A stretch of DNA of 64,000 nt from Semisulcospira habei (taxonomy: Eukaryota > Mollusca > Gastropoda > Semisulcospiridae): positions 90,259,504-90,323,503 of the forward strand of contig BTPG01000006.1 in assembly GCA_036245525.1 (NCBI GenBank), in the 5' to 3' direction. Of this stretch, positions 33,801-43,818 are shown one piece after another. Position 1 is the stretch's first letter, and each line of letters opens with the position of its first letter. Made by a program: the position numbers and the translations under genes. The notes under the pieces are model-generated. The model did not search any database, had not been told where the DNA came from, and saw only the letters and a program-made list of their open reading frames with translations.

Positions 33801-34116
33801 CAGACTCTGGGAGAGAACAGAGCAGATAACAGCAGAGAATGAAATTGGGCGAAGAAGATGGGGATGGATCGGTCACAGTCTGAGAAAGCCAGCTTCCAGT
33901 ATCACTAGGCAGGCATTGTCATGGAACCCCCAGGGAAAGAGGAAAAGAGGTAGGCCGAGAAACTCCTGGCGTCGAGACCTCCAAGCAGACATCAAGAGAC
34001 TGGGAACCACCTGGAGTAGAATCGAAGGAAAAGCACAGGACAGGAGTTGCTGGAGGTCTCTCGTCGACGGCCTATACCCGGGTAGGGGTGACAGGCATAA
34101 GTAAGTAAGTAAGAAA
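30820..34116 (+). mobile_element. Full-length RTE-type LINE (3297 bp)
   Basis: The element is bounded by the 11-bp direct repeat GAAAGTCCGAA (30809-30819 and 34117-34127). It has a ~280-bp 5' leader, one long endonuclease-RT frame, and a short TAAG/AAAG tail with no poly(A). About 3.3 kb, a single ORF and a microsatellite tail are typical of the RTE clade (compare SR2 of schistosomes); the clade call is from memory of motifs. It inserted at the 5' head of a tRNA-derived SINE. Confidence 0.92.
31096..34104 (+). pseudogene. RTE-type endonuclease/reverse transcriptase, two nonsense mutations
   Basis: One frame of 1002 codons runs through the element, broken only by TGA at 31663 and TAG at 32182. 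The AP-type endonuclease comes first: GTWNVKTM (Asn), GISEARW (Glu), QCYAPTNDS, GDFNAKIG (Asp/Asn), SDHHLL (His). The RT follows: KNGKAAGPDGIPAE, NYRGITLLSVPGKVF, QAGFRKNRSCTDQI, FVDYEKAFDSVD, RTGVRQGCLLSPFLF and the catalytic LDFADDLALL. The C-terminal part holds YLGSIIDKKGG, LLYGAETW and WNPQGKRKRGRPRNSW. No frameshifts were seen. All catalytic blocks are intact, so decay is recent. The copy cannot make full-length protein without readthrough. Confidence 0.9.
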
Positions 34117-34117
34117 G

Positions 34118-34426
34118 AAAGTCCGAAATAGCTCAGGCGGTTCAGGGTCGGGGCAAGAGAGCAAAGGGAATCGCCGGGTCGTGGGTTCGTGTTCCGGCCC
34201 CGGTACCTGGACTCTCAATGCAGGGAAAAAAGACGGGCTTGTTCCATAGCATGTCCGTTGAAAGGTCCTGGTAAATCAAAGTGGTACAGTTGCAGTGCGC
34301 CTGAATTGATCAGTGTTCAGGTCGTAGTCCATAGGCAATAGATTTCCCTGTCCCCCATAACCCGCCCGTCAGGGCCGTTCATTATCACTTTGGTGCCGTG
34401 GACGTTAAACCCCGAACTAACCAACT
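34118..34426 (+). mobile_element. tRNA-derived SINE, second family
   Basis: A box TAGCTCAGGCGG (34129-34140) and B box GGTTCGTGTTCC (34184-34195) sit at tRNA-like spacing. The body ends GTGGACGTTAAACCCCGAAC and TAACCAACT. The RTE element inserted into its first bases. Confidence 0.8.
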
Positions 34427-34646
34427 CTCTCCTAGGTACTCGGAAAAGTAGTTCTCACGGTCTATCTTTGATCAGTGCAGTATCTCATTGCACAGAAAGT
34501 ACAGCCATAGATCACTTATTTCAGTGTATGCACTGTGGAGCCTGACTCTTTATTGAGCGAGGAAGATTAAGAGTCGGCCAGAAATTCAACAACAGGATCT
34601 TGAAAATAAACATGCTCTGCGTTAATATCTGGGCTTGGGTGGAATT

Positions 34647-34739
34647 TTTACCCTTCGGTTGTCGGTAGCGTTTTTTTTTGTCGCCATGATTCAGCAGAAA
34701 TCATGGCGACAAAAACCGCTACCGACAGCCAAAGGTTAA
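34647..34739. mobile_element. Family E hairpin MITE
   Basis: ACCCTTCGGTTGTCGGTAGC...TCGCCATGATT pairs with AATCATGGCGA...CGCTACCGACAGCCAAAGG-TTAA. The variant CCATG is matched in both arms (others have CGATG). Its right TTAA is shared with the next element. Confidence 0.92.
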
Positions 34740-34850
34740 CCGCATCGCTGCCGAAAAAACGCCACCACTCATCACCTTACCGCGAGAGACAAAGAACCTC
34801 ATGAGTCCCAGCAAAGTGTGAGCTCCCGATGCTTCTTTGCCTCTCGCAGA
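34736..34850. mobile_element. Family A element
   Basis: The frame TTAACCGCATCGCTGCCG is followed by a hairpin GCGAGAGACAAAGAACCTCA pairing with GATGCTTCTTTGCCTCTCGC (34782-34847). Both arms carry the CAAAGAA variant and the GCGAG end. Confidence 0.85.
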
Positions 34851-34944
34851 CCTTATTCTGTATTTGTGTTCCTTGGTTTATTGGAATCATGTGATGTTGA
34901 ATTTTGCGTGCACAGGGTTGTCAATTCAGCCATTTTACTTAACT

Positions 34945-34978
34945 GCTCGGCGTTAAACCCAAATAACTAACTAACTAA
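34945..34978 (+). mobile_element. 34-bp retroposon stub with 14-bp duplication
   Basis: GCTCGGCGTTAAACCCAAAT followed by AACT repeats is only the 3' end of a SINE/LINE. It is flanked by CATTTTACTTAACT at 34931-34944 and 34979-34992. The complement of this tail also occurs at 63318-63352. Confidence 0.85.
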
Positions 34979-34986
34979 CATTTTAC

Positions 34987-35191
34987 TTAACTCATTCAGC
35001 CTGATGCTCGTATTTCCCAAATTTTGGAGGTGTCATCTAACGACTATAAACCTGTTGCAGATGGATCGACGATAATTCAAGAGTAGTGCCAGATGAGCTT
35101 GGCGCCGACAGGCGCCAAGCTGTGGCACTACCCTTGAATTATCATGGTCGACCCATCTCCTGCTGTAGTGCGTCAGGGCCGAATGGGTTAA
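34987..35191. mobile_element. Family B hairpin MITE (subtype B1)
   Basis: TTAACTCATTCAGCCTGATG, core with GGCGCC loop, then the right frame GCCGAATGGGTTAA. The right hairpin arm has a small deletion (AGCTGTGGCACTACC). Confidence 0.9.
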
Positions 35192-35865
35192 AGTTAAACT
35201 GCGCTCCTGTTTTCACACAGCATTTGACACTTTCATTGTGTTTGCAGCATTTTGTCACTCTGGTTACACATCACTCAACCTTCCAACTAAGTTAAGGTGT
35301 AAAGACAACATGGTCAAGAAATCGAAAGTTAAGTCAACGACATAACGGTATAGTTCGTTAAAGTACCATTACGTGTAAATTTTAAGACACATTTCAGCAC
35401 TATTTGTTATGCCTAGTCGACACACCAAGTGAACTTTAACGGCAGTTGGAACACGTAGCAAAAGCACACGCGTAACCGCACTTACTTATTCTGCCCAGCT
35501 GTTAGGGTATCAATCTATTTTTAGTGTACTGCAAGCGTTGTATTTATAGAACGGATTGGAGTCATTGCCAGATTACTTCAAAGTTGATATCGAAACGACC
35601 TGTGCTGAACTGGATTGCCCTGTGTCTAAATGAACCATATCTAGACCTGTGTGGAGCGTTTCGTAACCATCTGTTACAGAAGTGTATATATTTGAACAGT
35701 TACGGCGGTAGTGGGCCTTTAATCGCATCAGGCATTATTTATTTTAGCAGGCGACAGCCGGCCCTGCTGTTTAGGTCTGGAATTGGAACGATCTCATTCA
35801 AGTGAAACGTGATGGGCTGCTTCACACAAGTTAGAACAGATCAATAGATTTTTTTTACCGTGCCA
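35192..35865. other. Non-coding stretch
   Basis: No gene or recognised repeat. Short ORFs here have no recognisable features. Confidence 0.4.
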
Positions 35866-35960
35866 GCAAGAGGCATAGATCCTCGTTATGAGCCCTTGCT
35901 GTCGCAGGAGCTCATGAGCCCTTGCTGTCGCAGGAGCTCATGAGGATCTATGCCTCTTGC
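35866..35960. mobile_element. Family A hairpin with duplicated loop segment
   Basis: Arms GCAAGAGGCATAGATCCTCG and ATGAGGATCTATGCCTCTTGC are intact. The central GAGCCCTTGCTGTCGCAGGA block is present twice in tandem. Confidence 0.9.
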
Positions 35961-36743
35961 AGGTGAAGGAAATTTTGTAGATGCAGTTTTTCTGCAACTT
36001 GCCAGTCCCAGTCCAGCGAGTACGATCGATGCTAGGCTAATTTCTATGGGGTCAGGAGGTTGACAGTACAATACTGAGCTGCCTCCTAGTTTGGGTAAGG
36101 CGGAAATGACTTGTTAGTACTTGAATAAAAGATGGTGGTCCATTACCAGGTGGAACTGACATATTTCCAAGCAGCTTTGTTCGTCGGACTCAGAAAGAAT
36201 TGTTCAGCAGTTCGTGCTCAGTCGATATTGTGCTGTCCAAAAATGAACAGATATTGCAGAGAAAAAAAACACTCCACAACAAACAAAGCAACACCCCCCC
36301 CCCCCCCACCCCATTTTTTTCTCAGAAAAAGAAAACGATAAAGAAAAAAAAAAAAGAAGGAAAAACCCAAACGACAAACGATACCTGACAAGGTTTACTT
36401 AAAATAGTTGTGTTACTAACGTCCTGTGGTAAATTCCCCTGAGCAGAAATAAACTCTGATGGATGATGTATGCATGTGATCTATAGATTTTGGTCATGAG
36501 TAAAATGAAATTGAATCTGTTGAAAGTTTGAGCAACAGGTTTGTTGAAAATTATGCCCTTTTTGTTGACATGCACCTTGTTAAATCTTTACTGAATATTT
36601 CTTGAAGTAAATTTGATCTATTGAAAGTGTTGGGTGGTGACAGGTTTGTTGATGCATTTTGCCCTGTCCGCCGACGAGACCTGTGTGATTTCTTATTTTA
36701 TTACATGTGTGGACGTTTAGTGTCCTGGCATCTAGCCTAATCC

Positions 36744-36808
36744 GCAAGAGGCATAGATTCACATGAGCCCCTGCAGTCGCAGGGGCTCATGTGAATCTAT
36801 TCCTCTTG
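36744..36808. mobile_element. Family A hairpin
   Basis: GCAAGAGGCATAGATTCACA pairs with TGTGAATCTATTCCTCTTG. The CACATG variant is matched by CATGTG in the other arm. Confidence 0.92.
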
Positions 36809-37136
36809 GTGACCAAGATGAGTTCCAATTATGCCTCGAGGTGATGTGGTTTGGTCTGGGTTGTATTGTGATTCCCCACCGGCTCATCTGTCAGTCTTGA
36901 CAAGCATGGTATGAATTACGGCCACCTCGGGCAATATCTTATCCGAGGTCTTGTCTGCCCGACAAGGGCCTGAGATTGAATAAAATAAAAATGAATGAAA
37001 TTGTTACGAAACTGGGATGGAAATCAGGGCCTCAGGGAGCTTACTTCAGCCCCGTGACCTTTTGCGGGTTGGCAGATTTTCAGATTTGTATTTTTCAGTT
37101 TTGACCAATCGGAACCCTGGGGGTGGCACTGGTGTT

Positions 37137-37313
37137 TTAACCCTTTTCATCCTTTTGAATTTGATACACTTTTGCTTGAAATAAATTTTAATATGATAGT
37201 TCAAGGGTGGTGCCAGAATACCTGAGGCACCAAGCTATTCTGGCACCACCCTTGAACTAAAGTAGTGGATCTATCTCCTAATATAAATTGAGCCTCAGGC
37301 TGTAATGGGTTAA
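37137..37313. mobile_element. Family B hairpin MITE (subtype B3)
   Basis: TTAACCCTTTTCATCCTTTT, ATAGTTCAAGGGTGGTGCCA with its complement, and the end CAGGCTGTAATGGGTTAA. Confidence 0.92.
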
Positions 37314-37837
37314 TACCTGGCGTTATGAAGTCCGTGAAAATGCAGTAGACTAAACCCGTCAGAATGACAAACATGTTGCGTTGGATGCAATAACGATTTT
37401 GTGAAACACCGCATACAGTACAATCTTTTAAACACAATTAGGCTATTGAGAAATGGTGCTTCACAGGTTGAAAAGTGTTGCATTTTGTATGATAAAGGCG
37501 ACTGCACAGATAACAACCTCTTTGGTAGGACACATGCTTTGGTTGTTGGAATGTGACGTTATGTAAGAAAATTTGGCTGAAGGGTTGTGATCGCATGGAA
37601 ATTTAGTTTGTGGTCATTTTTATCAACATACATTGCATGAAAGCACAGAGAGGTATTATGAAATGCAACACCATTAAATTTCTCGGCAGAGGGGTGTCCT
37701 TCACCACGAAAGAATGCAGGAAACAGAAGTTTATTTTTATCTTGATATGATGCAGTGCATCGTTTACTTCATCGCACTGTCATGTCATGTAGCAAACCAT
37801 CAGGTCAAGCTCACCTAGGATTTAAAATGTCACAACC

Positions 37838-37925
37838 CTTTGGCTGCCTGTAGACCTTTTTGTCGCGATGACACCTGCAGAAATTATCACAACAAGAAGA
37901 CAAAATGCGCTACCAACAGTCTAAA
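37838..37925. mobile_element. Family E hairpin, diverged
   Basis: CCCTTTGGCTGCCTGTAGAC...GTCGCGATGA pairs imperfectly with ATTATCACAACAAG...GCGCTACCAACAGTC. Confidence 0.75.
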
Positions 37926-38028
37926 AATCCTTAAGGGTATGAACAAATTTTGAGAAATGGTTGAAATCCCTTGTCATTTTTGGGATGTATCACACTACAT
38001 TTCATTTTCCTGTCCTTTCTGCTTTCAG

Positions 38029-38243
38029 GACAAAGAAGTCCTTACTGAGGTGCGTAGAGCAACGTCGACTGGAGTACCTGAAAGTGGCAAGGATGCAGTC
38101 ATATTTTAGTGTGAGGTGAAGTCATTTTAAAAGTGTCTAGAATACTACCTTTCTTGGAAGGATACCTTTCGTCGGGAGTGTTTACCTTTGGGAGTTTCTT
38201 GTGACACAGTGGATTTTGAAATGGTCGAGGGATTTCAACTCCG
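38029..38243 (+). other. Probable 5' UTR part of the first delta-catenin coding exon
   Basis: The acceptor CTTTCTGCTTTCAG ends at 38028. An in-frame TGA (38217) lies before the ATG at 38244. Two short upstream ORFs start at 38094 and 38221; the second overlaps the main start. Whether the exon is continuous from 38029 to 38336 cannot be told from the sequence alone. Confidence 0.45.
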
Positions 38244-38336
38244 ATGCCTTCCTACCAGCAGAGCGTGAGTTCTATTTCAAGCCCCACCTCAACGAATGTA
38301 TCTTCAGCCAGCATTCTCAAGTCTGTAAGAGAACAG
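38244..38336 (+). CDS. CTNND: Delta-catenin (p120-catenin family), first coding exon
   Basis: ATG 38244 opens a 31-codon exon ending in phase 0 at a perfect donor (ACAG|GTAAGG, 38337). It encodes a Ser/Thr-rich lead (MPSYQQSVSSISS) followed by SSASILKSVREQ. This matches the start of the p120-catenin N-terminal coiled coil (ASILASVKEQ in vertebrates), and the next exon continues the same motif. Delta-catenins bind the juxtamembrane tail of classical cadherins and regulate Rho GTPases at adherens junctions. The in-frame stop at 38217 and the short N-terminus, like vertebrate p120, support this start. An alternative acceptor at 38258 is possible. Confidence 0.8.
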
Positions 38337-38349
38337 GTAAGGGGGGAAA

Positions 38350-38560
38350 TGAACCTTTTTCATCATGATACACTACTGCTTAAAATTAATTTGCTGATGC
38401 TATTTCAAAGGTGGTGCCAGAATTGCTTGGCGCCTCAGGTGCCAAGCTATTCTGGCACCACCCTTGAACTAAACTGGTTGATCTCTCTCCTGATTTGTAG
38501 TTTGTCTTTATAGGACAAAAAGCAAATAAAAAACATCAGTCTCAGGATATAATGGGTTTA
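38350..38560. mobile_element. Family B hairpin MITE (subtype B3)
   Basis: TTTCAAAGGTGGTGCCAGAA pairs with TTCTGGCACCACCCTTGAA. The frame ends AGGATATAATGGGTTTA. It lies 13 bp inside the intron after the first delta-catenin coding exon. Confidence 0.88.
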
Positions 38561-38861
38561 CTAGAAAAAAAAAATAGTACCAAGTTACAAACTACAAGAT
38601 TGCCTGTGTAGTAATTCATGGGTATTGACATTTTTGAAGTTCACTTGGGAGCAGGCACCAACAGCAAATACAGTTCAGCCTCAGATTATAACCCAAGGAA
38701 GAAAAAAAACATGCTTATAATAGACAGTTACAACACAATTTATTTATAGTATTTAGAGGTCAGCCTCAGTTACCCAGGATCCATAAGGTAAGTGCATTAC
38801 TCACGGGTTGGGTTATTGTAGTGCTAAATTTACAAAGACTTGTGAAGAAAGCCACTTGATT

Positions 38862-38954
38862 AACAAAAGGCCCTTGGACCAACATCAGCCTTAGCTGGCC
38901 CGCGCACGACTGCGCAGGCCAACTAAGGCTGATGTCGGCCCGTAAACCTTTTGC
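38862..38954. mobile_element. Family H foldback
   Basis: AACAAAAGGCCCTTGGACCA-ACATCAGCCTTAGC pairs with the complement ending GGCCCGTAAACCTTTTGCT. The loop is CGCGCACGACTGCGCAG. Confidence 0.88.
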
Positions 38955-39805
38955 TCACTGGTCATGCTTGTGAGAGAGCCTGAGAACTGTGTGCGTTGTG
39001 TCCGATATTGCAGTATGCCGGAGCACTTACTTAGTACTGAGGGTGACCTGTACTACAGTATTGCTGTCGATGCGCGCTCACAACTGAACTTGACTGATGT
39101 CTGTTGGTTTAAAGAATTGATCTTGTGAATATTTTGTCCTAAAAAGAATGATTCTGTTCGAGGCTGATTGACAGAAATAGTCTTGCAAACATTTAGTCCT
39201 TAGATTATGTGTGCATGGGTGGGACTTTTCAGGCTACAGCCAGATTTCCGGATTCAATTTTTTTTTTCTTCACCTAAAAAGTGCCCCAAGACCCTCGCTT
39301 CAGGATTCAACTTTTTTTCGGTCCCACCCATGTGTGTATGTTTATCAGGACATGATGTCAGTACTGCACTGATTGAAAGAAACAGATGTTTTTGAGAAAA
39401 TGTCCTGAAATGAAGTGTACAAATTGTTATCAACTATGTCTGTACAGGACCCTCAGTTTTTAAGTCTGTGTAGAACTAAATCCCATTAATTGTAAACTTC
39501 CGTCCAGATTTTGTAATTTGTTTGGGCTGTCTGCAATCTCACCATTTGTTTGCATTATCTGTGAAGCAAATTTCTTTCCTAGCAACTCTACCCCAACAAC
39601 AGCTCAGGAATGTGCCATCTTTTTCTCTTCCACGCTCAAATAGCTGTATATTTTAATTCGTCCGTTATCATGCACACAAGTTGCTGTTAGATAGATAAAT
39701 TTCCATGAGAGGTCAAGGGACCAGTTGTAGTGTTGTCTCCATGCGCCAAGCCAAACAGATAATACAGGCTAACTTTGAGCTGTCACGTGGCTTATTGTAC
39801 GTATC
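38955..39805. other. Delta-catenin intron, no recognised element
   Basis: A direct repeat around 39225-39330 (GATTTCCGGATTCAATTTTT and GCTTCAGGATTCAACTTTTT, with GTGGGAC/GTCCCACCC) forms an imperfect inverted pair. No gene was seen. Confidence 0.4.
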
Positions 39806-39875
39806 TTAACTCATTCGCAGCTGGCCGCAGCCAGATGCGCGGCTTATGCCGTGCAGCTGGCTGCGAATGAGTTAA
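39806..39875. mobile_element. Family C-like hairpin MITE, 70 bp
   Basis: TTAACTCATTCGCAGCTGGC...GCGCGGC pairs with GCCGTGC...CAGCTGGCTGCGAATGAG-TTAA. It has the family C outer end but a different inner stem (GCAGCTGG). Confidence 0.9.
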
Positions 39876-40082
39876 TGTCTTCACTGCCCCAAAAATATGA
39901 ACGTGATCCAAGTTTTGCATGAGATACAGATCCTCATGAGCCCCCGCAACTGCGGGGGCTCATGAGGATCAATACCTCATGCAGACCTGTGTCCACGTTC
40001 CTTGGACAGCTGGGTCTTTTTGGTGTTGAATCAAGAAAGAGTTCATAAACACAATTTTAGCCGCTGATAGTGAGGGGGTTAA
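39872..40082. mobile_element. Family A element
   Basis: TTAATGTCTTCACTGCCCC...hairpin 39917-39982 (GCATGAGATACAGATCCTCA with complement ending CATGC)...GATAGTGAGGGGGTTAA. It shares its left TTAA with the C-like element. Confidence 0.9.
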
Positions 40083-40151
40083 GGTGGAAGGGACTGAGGA
40101 GAAAATATACATTTGTTTCCATACACAGTTATAAACTTCAACTGTCCACAG

Positions 40152-40223
40152 GAAGCCCAGTTTGAACGACTTGCGCGGGAATTAGAGGCAGAGAGAGAGA
40201 CTGTTGCCCAGTCAGCTCAGCAG
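40152..40223 (+). CDS. CTNND: Delta-catenin, second coding exon (coiled coil)
   Basis: A 72-nt exon in phase 0/0 lies between acceptor CAACTGTCCACAG and donor GTGTGT. It encodes EAQFERLARELEAERETVAQ and SAQQ. Joined to the previous exon this reads SVREQ-EAQFERLARELEAERE, an obvious match to the p120-family coiled coil (SVKEQEAQFEKL in vertebrate p120). Heptad spacing (F/L/L) is visible. The coiled coil is the isoform-specific N-terminal oligomerisation and partner-binding segment. The two exons were found independently by sequence and agree in phase, which makes the assignment strong. Confidence 0.88.
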
Positions 40224-40570
40224 GTGTGTACCAATTTAAATTCTTGCTTGAGTGATTTGTAATAATAACAACTGTCAACATATAATCATATATTACAGGC
40301 ATTCTGTTAACGGAAAATTCTAAGTATTTGACGGAAAAATTTTAACCAACAAATTTTTACCAGGACAGAAACAATGAACGGCCGTCTGGGATGGACAAAT
40401 CTTGAGAGAAAGTGAACTTACCCCTGCAGTGTTTCAACTAAGCCACAGACTGTAGAGCACCTGGGACAATTGTTTTGTCATGCTGTCTGTCCCCATGATG
40501 GTAGTTTTAAATGCCAGCGGAAAGCTAGTATTATTTGAGTATCTTGTTAATATATATATATATATAATGT

Positions 40571-40784
40571 ATAAACCCATTCAGCCCTGACGCACTACAG
40601 CAAGAGATGGGCTGACCATGATAATTCAAGGGTAGTGCCATATTAGCTTGGCGCCTGTTGGCGCCAAGCTAATCTGGCACTGTCCTTGAATTATCATGGT
40701 CAATCCATCCCCTGCTACTGGTGTATAGTCATTAGATGACGCCTCCAAAATTTGGGAAATAGGCCGTCAGGCTGAATGAGTTAA
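40571..40784. mobile_element. Family B hairpin MITE (subtype B1)
   Basis: AAACCCATTCAGCCCTGACG...ATAATTCAAGGGTAGTGCCA, full complement, and right end GTCAGGCTGAATGAGTTAA. A short TA run precedes it. Confidence 0.92.
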
Positions 40785-41058
40785 TATTGTTTTCCCGGCT
40801 GTTACAATAGAAAACAAAGAAACAGTCTTATTGAAAAAATCAGCTGGTATCAACTATCATACCATGTATTGAGAACTTTTTGGATGTTTAGAGGGTTTTG
40901 TTTGTCTTTAAACTTTGTGCAAAGAGCAGATGCAAGCTTTTGGAATGTTATGTCTAAGGGGATTTAGGTGTTTGTCTCTGAACTTTATGGAAAGAGCAGA
41001 TGGTTTAGCATTGCTGCTTTATCACAGTATTACTGTTAGGGCTTTTGAGAACACCTGT

Positions 41059-41254
41059 TTTAATACCTTTTTCATCCTGATACACCCATGGCCTGACATA
41101 AATTTGACTATGATAGTTCAAGGGTGGTGCCAGAATAGCTTGGCACCTTGGCGTCCTGAACTAAAACGGTTGATCGATCTCCAAATTTGCAATGTAGCAT
41201 TCACAAGACAAGAAGCAATTTTGTAGAAAATCAACCTCAGGATGAAATGGTTAA
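41059..41254. mobile_element. Family B MITE (subtype B3), right arm deleted
   Basis: TTAATACCTTTTTCATCCTG...ATAGTTCAAGGGTGGTGCCA...CACCTTGGCG then CTGAACTAAAACGG and ...GGATGAAATGGTTAA. Confidence 0.85.
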
Positions 41255-41310
41255 ATTCCACATTGCATAATATGTACATCTCAGAGGCCTCCATCATGTT
41301 GTTAGACTTG

Positions 41311-41513
41311 TTAACTCATTACATCCTTAGGCTGATTTTAAAAAAAAATTGCTTATTGTCCTATGAGGGCTACATTACATATTAGGAGATCAATCGACCA
41401 TTTCAGTTCAAGGGTGGTGCCAGAATAGCTTGGCAAGTTATTCTGTCACCACCCTTGAACTATCACAGTCAAACTTATTTCAAGCAATTGCGTGTTGGGA
41501 TGAAAAGGGTTAA
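41311..41513. mobile_element. Family B hairpin MITE (subtype B3, opposite orientation)
   Basis: TTAACTCATTACATCCTTAG...CAGTTCAAGGGTGGTGCCAG, short loop, complement, ...GGGATGAAAAGGGTTAA. Confidence 0.9.
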
Positions 41514-42249
41514 CAGACATTTTATTTAGTTAGAACTACAATGTAAGGCAGTGGCACATAAATGTACATGGCCTAGCATGAAGTGTTTCCCTCTTGCATT
41601 GCTGGTCAGGTGCCCAAAAGGCTTTCCTTCCAAGACATGCAGGTGGTATAGATAGACACTGCAGGTCTGTCAGATAATAAGGGCGTTGGTGTCCCGTTTG
41701 TGTACATTTAGACAGGGGATGAATCACGTTGCTTCCTGCTACCTGTCCGTTGAGAATGCTGGAACCGATACCCACACTTTCCCAAACGTTTGCTGTATGG
41801 TATCCACATGGGTGCCCATTGATATTGCTACACCCCATGCTGTGCCACGCCTCAGCTTAATGGTGGCTTGCACCTTGGTGATTGGTGGATCATTTGGGAT
41901 GGTGCCACGTTTTCGCGAAAGCAAAACGTACAGGAAGTTGCTGCTAGTTTAATCATAATGAATTTTTAAAATACCTTTCAGTGTTTCGGTTAATTAATAA
42001 CAGAACACAACTAGATTTCATTATTTTTAGTATTATCAGTTTCATCAGACTTTCAGGCTCGTTTTACCATCGGCCATCGTAAGTCTGCACATCATGTTGG
42101 CCACCTCAAGGTGTTCCATTGGTCACGTGATTAAGTGATTAATTCGAGACCTGAACACCATTAATATTGTGCACAAGCTGGGGCGCAGCACAGCCTGGGG
42201 CCTAACAGTTATCAGTCTGGTGTCTTCAGCCAGAATCTTCCGTTGTTTC
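41514..42249. other. Delta-catenin intron, unassigned
   Basis: Two overlapping ORFs of 88-100 codons on opposite strands (41536-41952) have no recognisable motif. No element was identified. Confidence 0.4.
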
Positions 42250-42313
42250 CAAGAGGCATAGATTCTCATGAGCCCCTGCAATCACAGGGGCTCATGATAA
42301 TCTATACCTCTTG
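42250..42313. mobile_element. Family A hairpin
   Basis: CAAGAGGCATAGATTCTCAT pairs with ATGATAATCTATACCTCTTG. CCCCTGCAATCACAGGGG forms the apex. Confidence 0.9.
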
Positions 42314-42566
42314 CTACATTAGAGCTAGTGTATTTTCCTCATTTATTTTCGTAGATGGTCTCGTGCAGATATTGAGAGAAGCCACAGACCAGATCAGAAT
42401 TTCATCCCTCCCTCTCTGTAATCTTGAGTGTAGGTTTTTCCTTAGTGGAAATTCTTCTTCATGTGTCGGTGGTATTTTTGTTGTGTACACTGTCAGAGAA
42501 CACAGGCCATCTGCAAGAGACAAAAAAATATCCACCTGAGCCCAGGCAGTTTGTTGGGGCACATGA

Positions 42567-42568
<2 letters not shown>

Positions 42569-42616
<48 letters not shown>

Positions 42617-42638
42617 TATATATATATATATATATAAT
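42569..42638. repeat. (TA)n microsatellite, interrupted
   Basis: About 70 bp of TA with CATATTA interruptions. Confidence 0.9.
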
Positions 42639-42699
42639 CTTGCTGAGGCAATTTCAGACATGTTTCCCCAACCTATGTTGTACGCTTTGTTTTTGAGTC

Positions 42700-42800
42700 T
42701 AAAGTTGTATGATGGTATACTTTTCCGGGCCACTATCCAAACCACAGCACCAGGGAAGCATTATGATGGTATACTTTTCCGGACCACTTTACAAACCACT
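42700..42800. repeat. ~55-bp tandem duplication
   Basis: GTATGATGGTATACTTTTCC-GGGCCACTATCCAAACCAC recurs as TTATGATGGTATACTTTTCC-GGACCACTTTACAAACCAC. Confidence 0.85.
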
Positions 42801-42853
42801 AACACATTAAGCCAAAGTATTATTTATTTTCTGTTGATGTGCCTTCTCAGTGA

Positions 42854-43088
42854 TTAACCCCGTAACTGCCGGAGCAAGGCAAGCTCTACCTAGCTGCAAG
42901 AGACATAAACCCTCATGAGCCTCTGCAGTTGCAGAGGCCACTCATGAGGATTTATGTGTTGTTAATTAGTCCTATGCTCTTTATGCCTGTTTTTGTCACA
43001 TTTACATTTGTGTTGTTCACGCGAATGTCGGTGAGTGTGTAGTTGTTTCAGATGTGAAATTTGATATCACTGGCAACAAAGGGGTTAA
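42854..43088. mobile_element. Family A element, complete (TTAA to TTAA)
   Basis: TTAACCCCGTAACTGCCGG starts it; the hairpin at 42896-42958 has an apex CCTCTGCAGTTGCAGAGG; CACTGGCAACAAAGGGGTTAA ends it. Outer ends are inverted repeats of each other. Confidence 0.92.
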
Positions 43089-43154
43089 CTCCACAAGAAA
43101 TACTTAGACGTTCTCAGAGAAGAGAGCTTTGAGTGTTTTCTTTTGACCATGTGC

Positions 43155-43321
43155 TTAACTCGTTCAGCCCGACGGCCGTATTTCCCAAAATTTGGAGGTG
43201 TCATCTAATGACTATGCACCAGTTGCAGGAGATGGGATCAACCATGATAATTCAAGGGCAGTGCCAGATTAGCTTGGCACCGACATCTCCTGCTGTAGTG
43301 CATCGAGGCTGAATGGGTTAA
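43155..43321. mobile_element. Family B MITE (subtype B1), right hairpin arm deleted
   Basis: TTAACTCGTTCAGCCCGACG...core left arm...CACCGACATCTCCTGCTG...GGCTGAATGGGTTAA. Confidence 0.9.
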
Positions 43322-43550
43322 TGGGCCATGCAAACATTTGCGAGAAATCGGAAGTAAAAAAAAAAAAATATTGCGATGTTCAGTCTTTCCATATACTGTG
43401 GATAGAGGCAGCCACAGTCATAAATTCTTCCTGCGTGTGCTTGATGTACCGTGCAGAGAGGACTGCCAGTTAGGAATGAGATGAGTTTTGTTGTTGTTGT
43501 GAAGTGCAGTGTTCTTCTCATTCGTTCCAGATGCATTAGGTATGGGGAGT

Positions 43551-43619
43551 CTACACTGGTTATCTACCTCGATCATCTGTGCATTATGCTTAGTTGATCA
43601 AGGGATGTAACCCGTGTGG
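43551..43619. mobile_element. Family I foldback, diverged
   Basis: TACACTGGTTATCTACCTCG-ATCA pairs with TGATCAAGGGATGTAACCC-GTGTGG. Confidence 0.8.
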
Positions 43620-43818
43620 AAGGAGTCAACCAGTGTGGACTGAGAGAGTCAGGGGAGGAACTGGAAATTCATTTCTCCATGTGGTTGATGTTTCGTGCAC
43701 AAGCCAGTCAGTCAGGAATGAAGTACTGTTGTTTTTTTTTTTGGGATGTGCAGAGATCTTGTGGTGTAGATTCCAGGTGTGGTGATTCCATTGGCGTTGT
43801 GCCTGGATTGGTGGTAAG

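Noticed and set aside
38258..38336. Alternative frame EREFYFKPHLNE in the first delta-catenin exon
   Set aside because: Open by chance. The other frame gives the conserved coiled-coil sequence and joins the next exon.
41536..41952. Overlapping ORFs of 88-100 codons on opposite strands
   Set aside because: No motif, no splice or poly(A) signals, and no support from neighbours.
42353..42430. Possible delta-catenin exon after TTATTTTCGTAG
   Set aside because: In the required phase it hits TGA after six codons, and the adjacent exons already join in phase without it.
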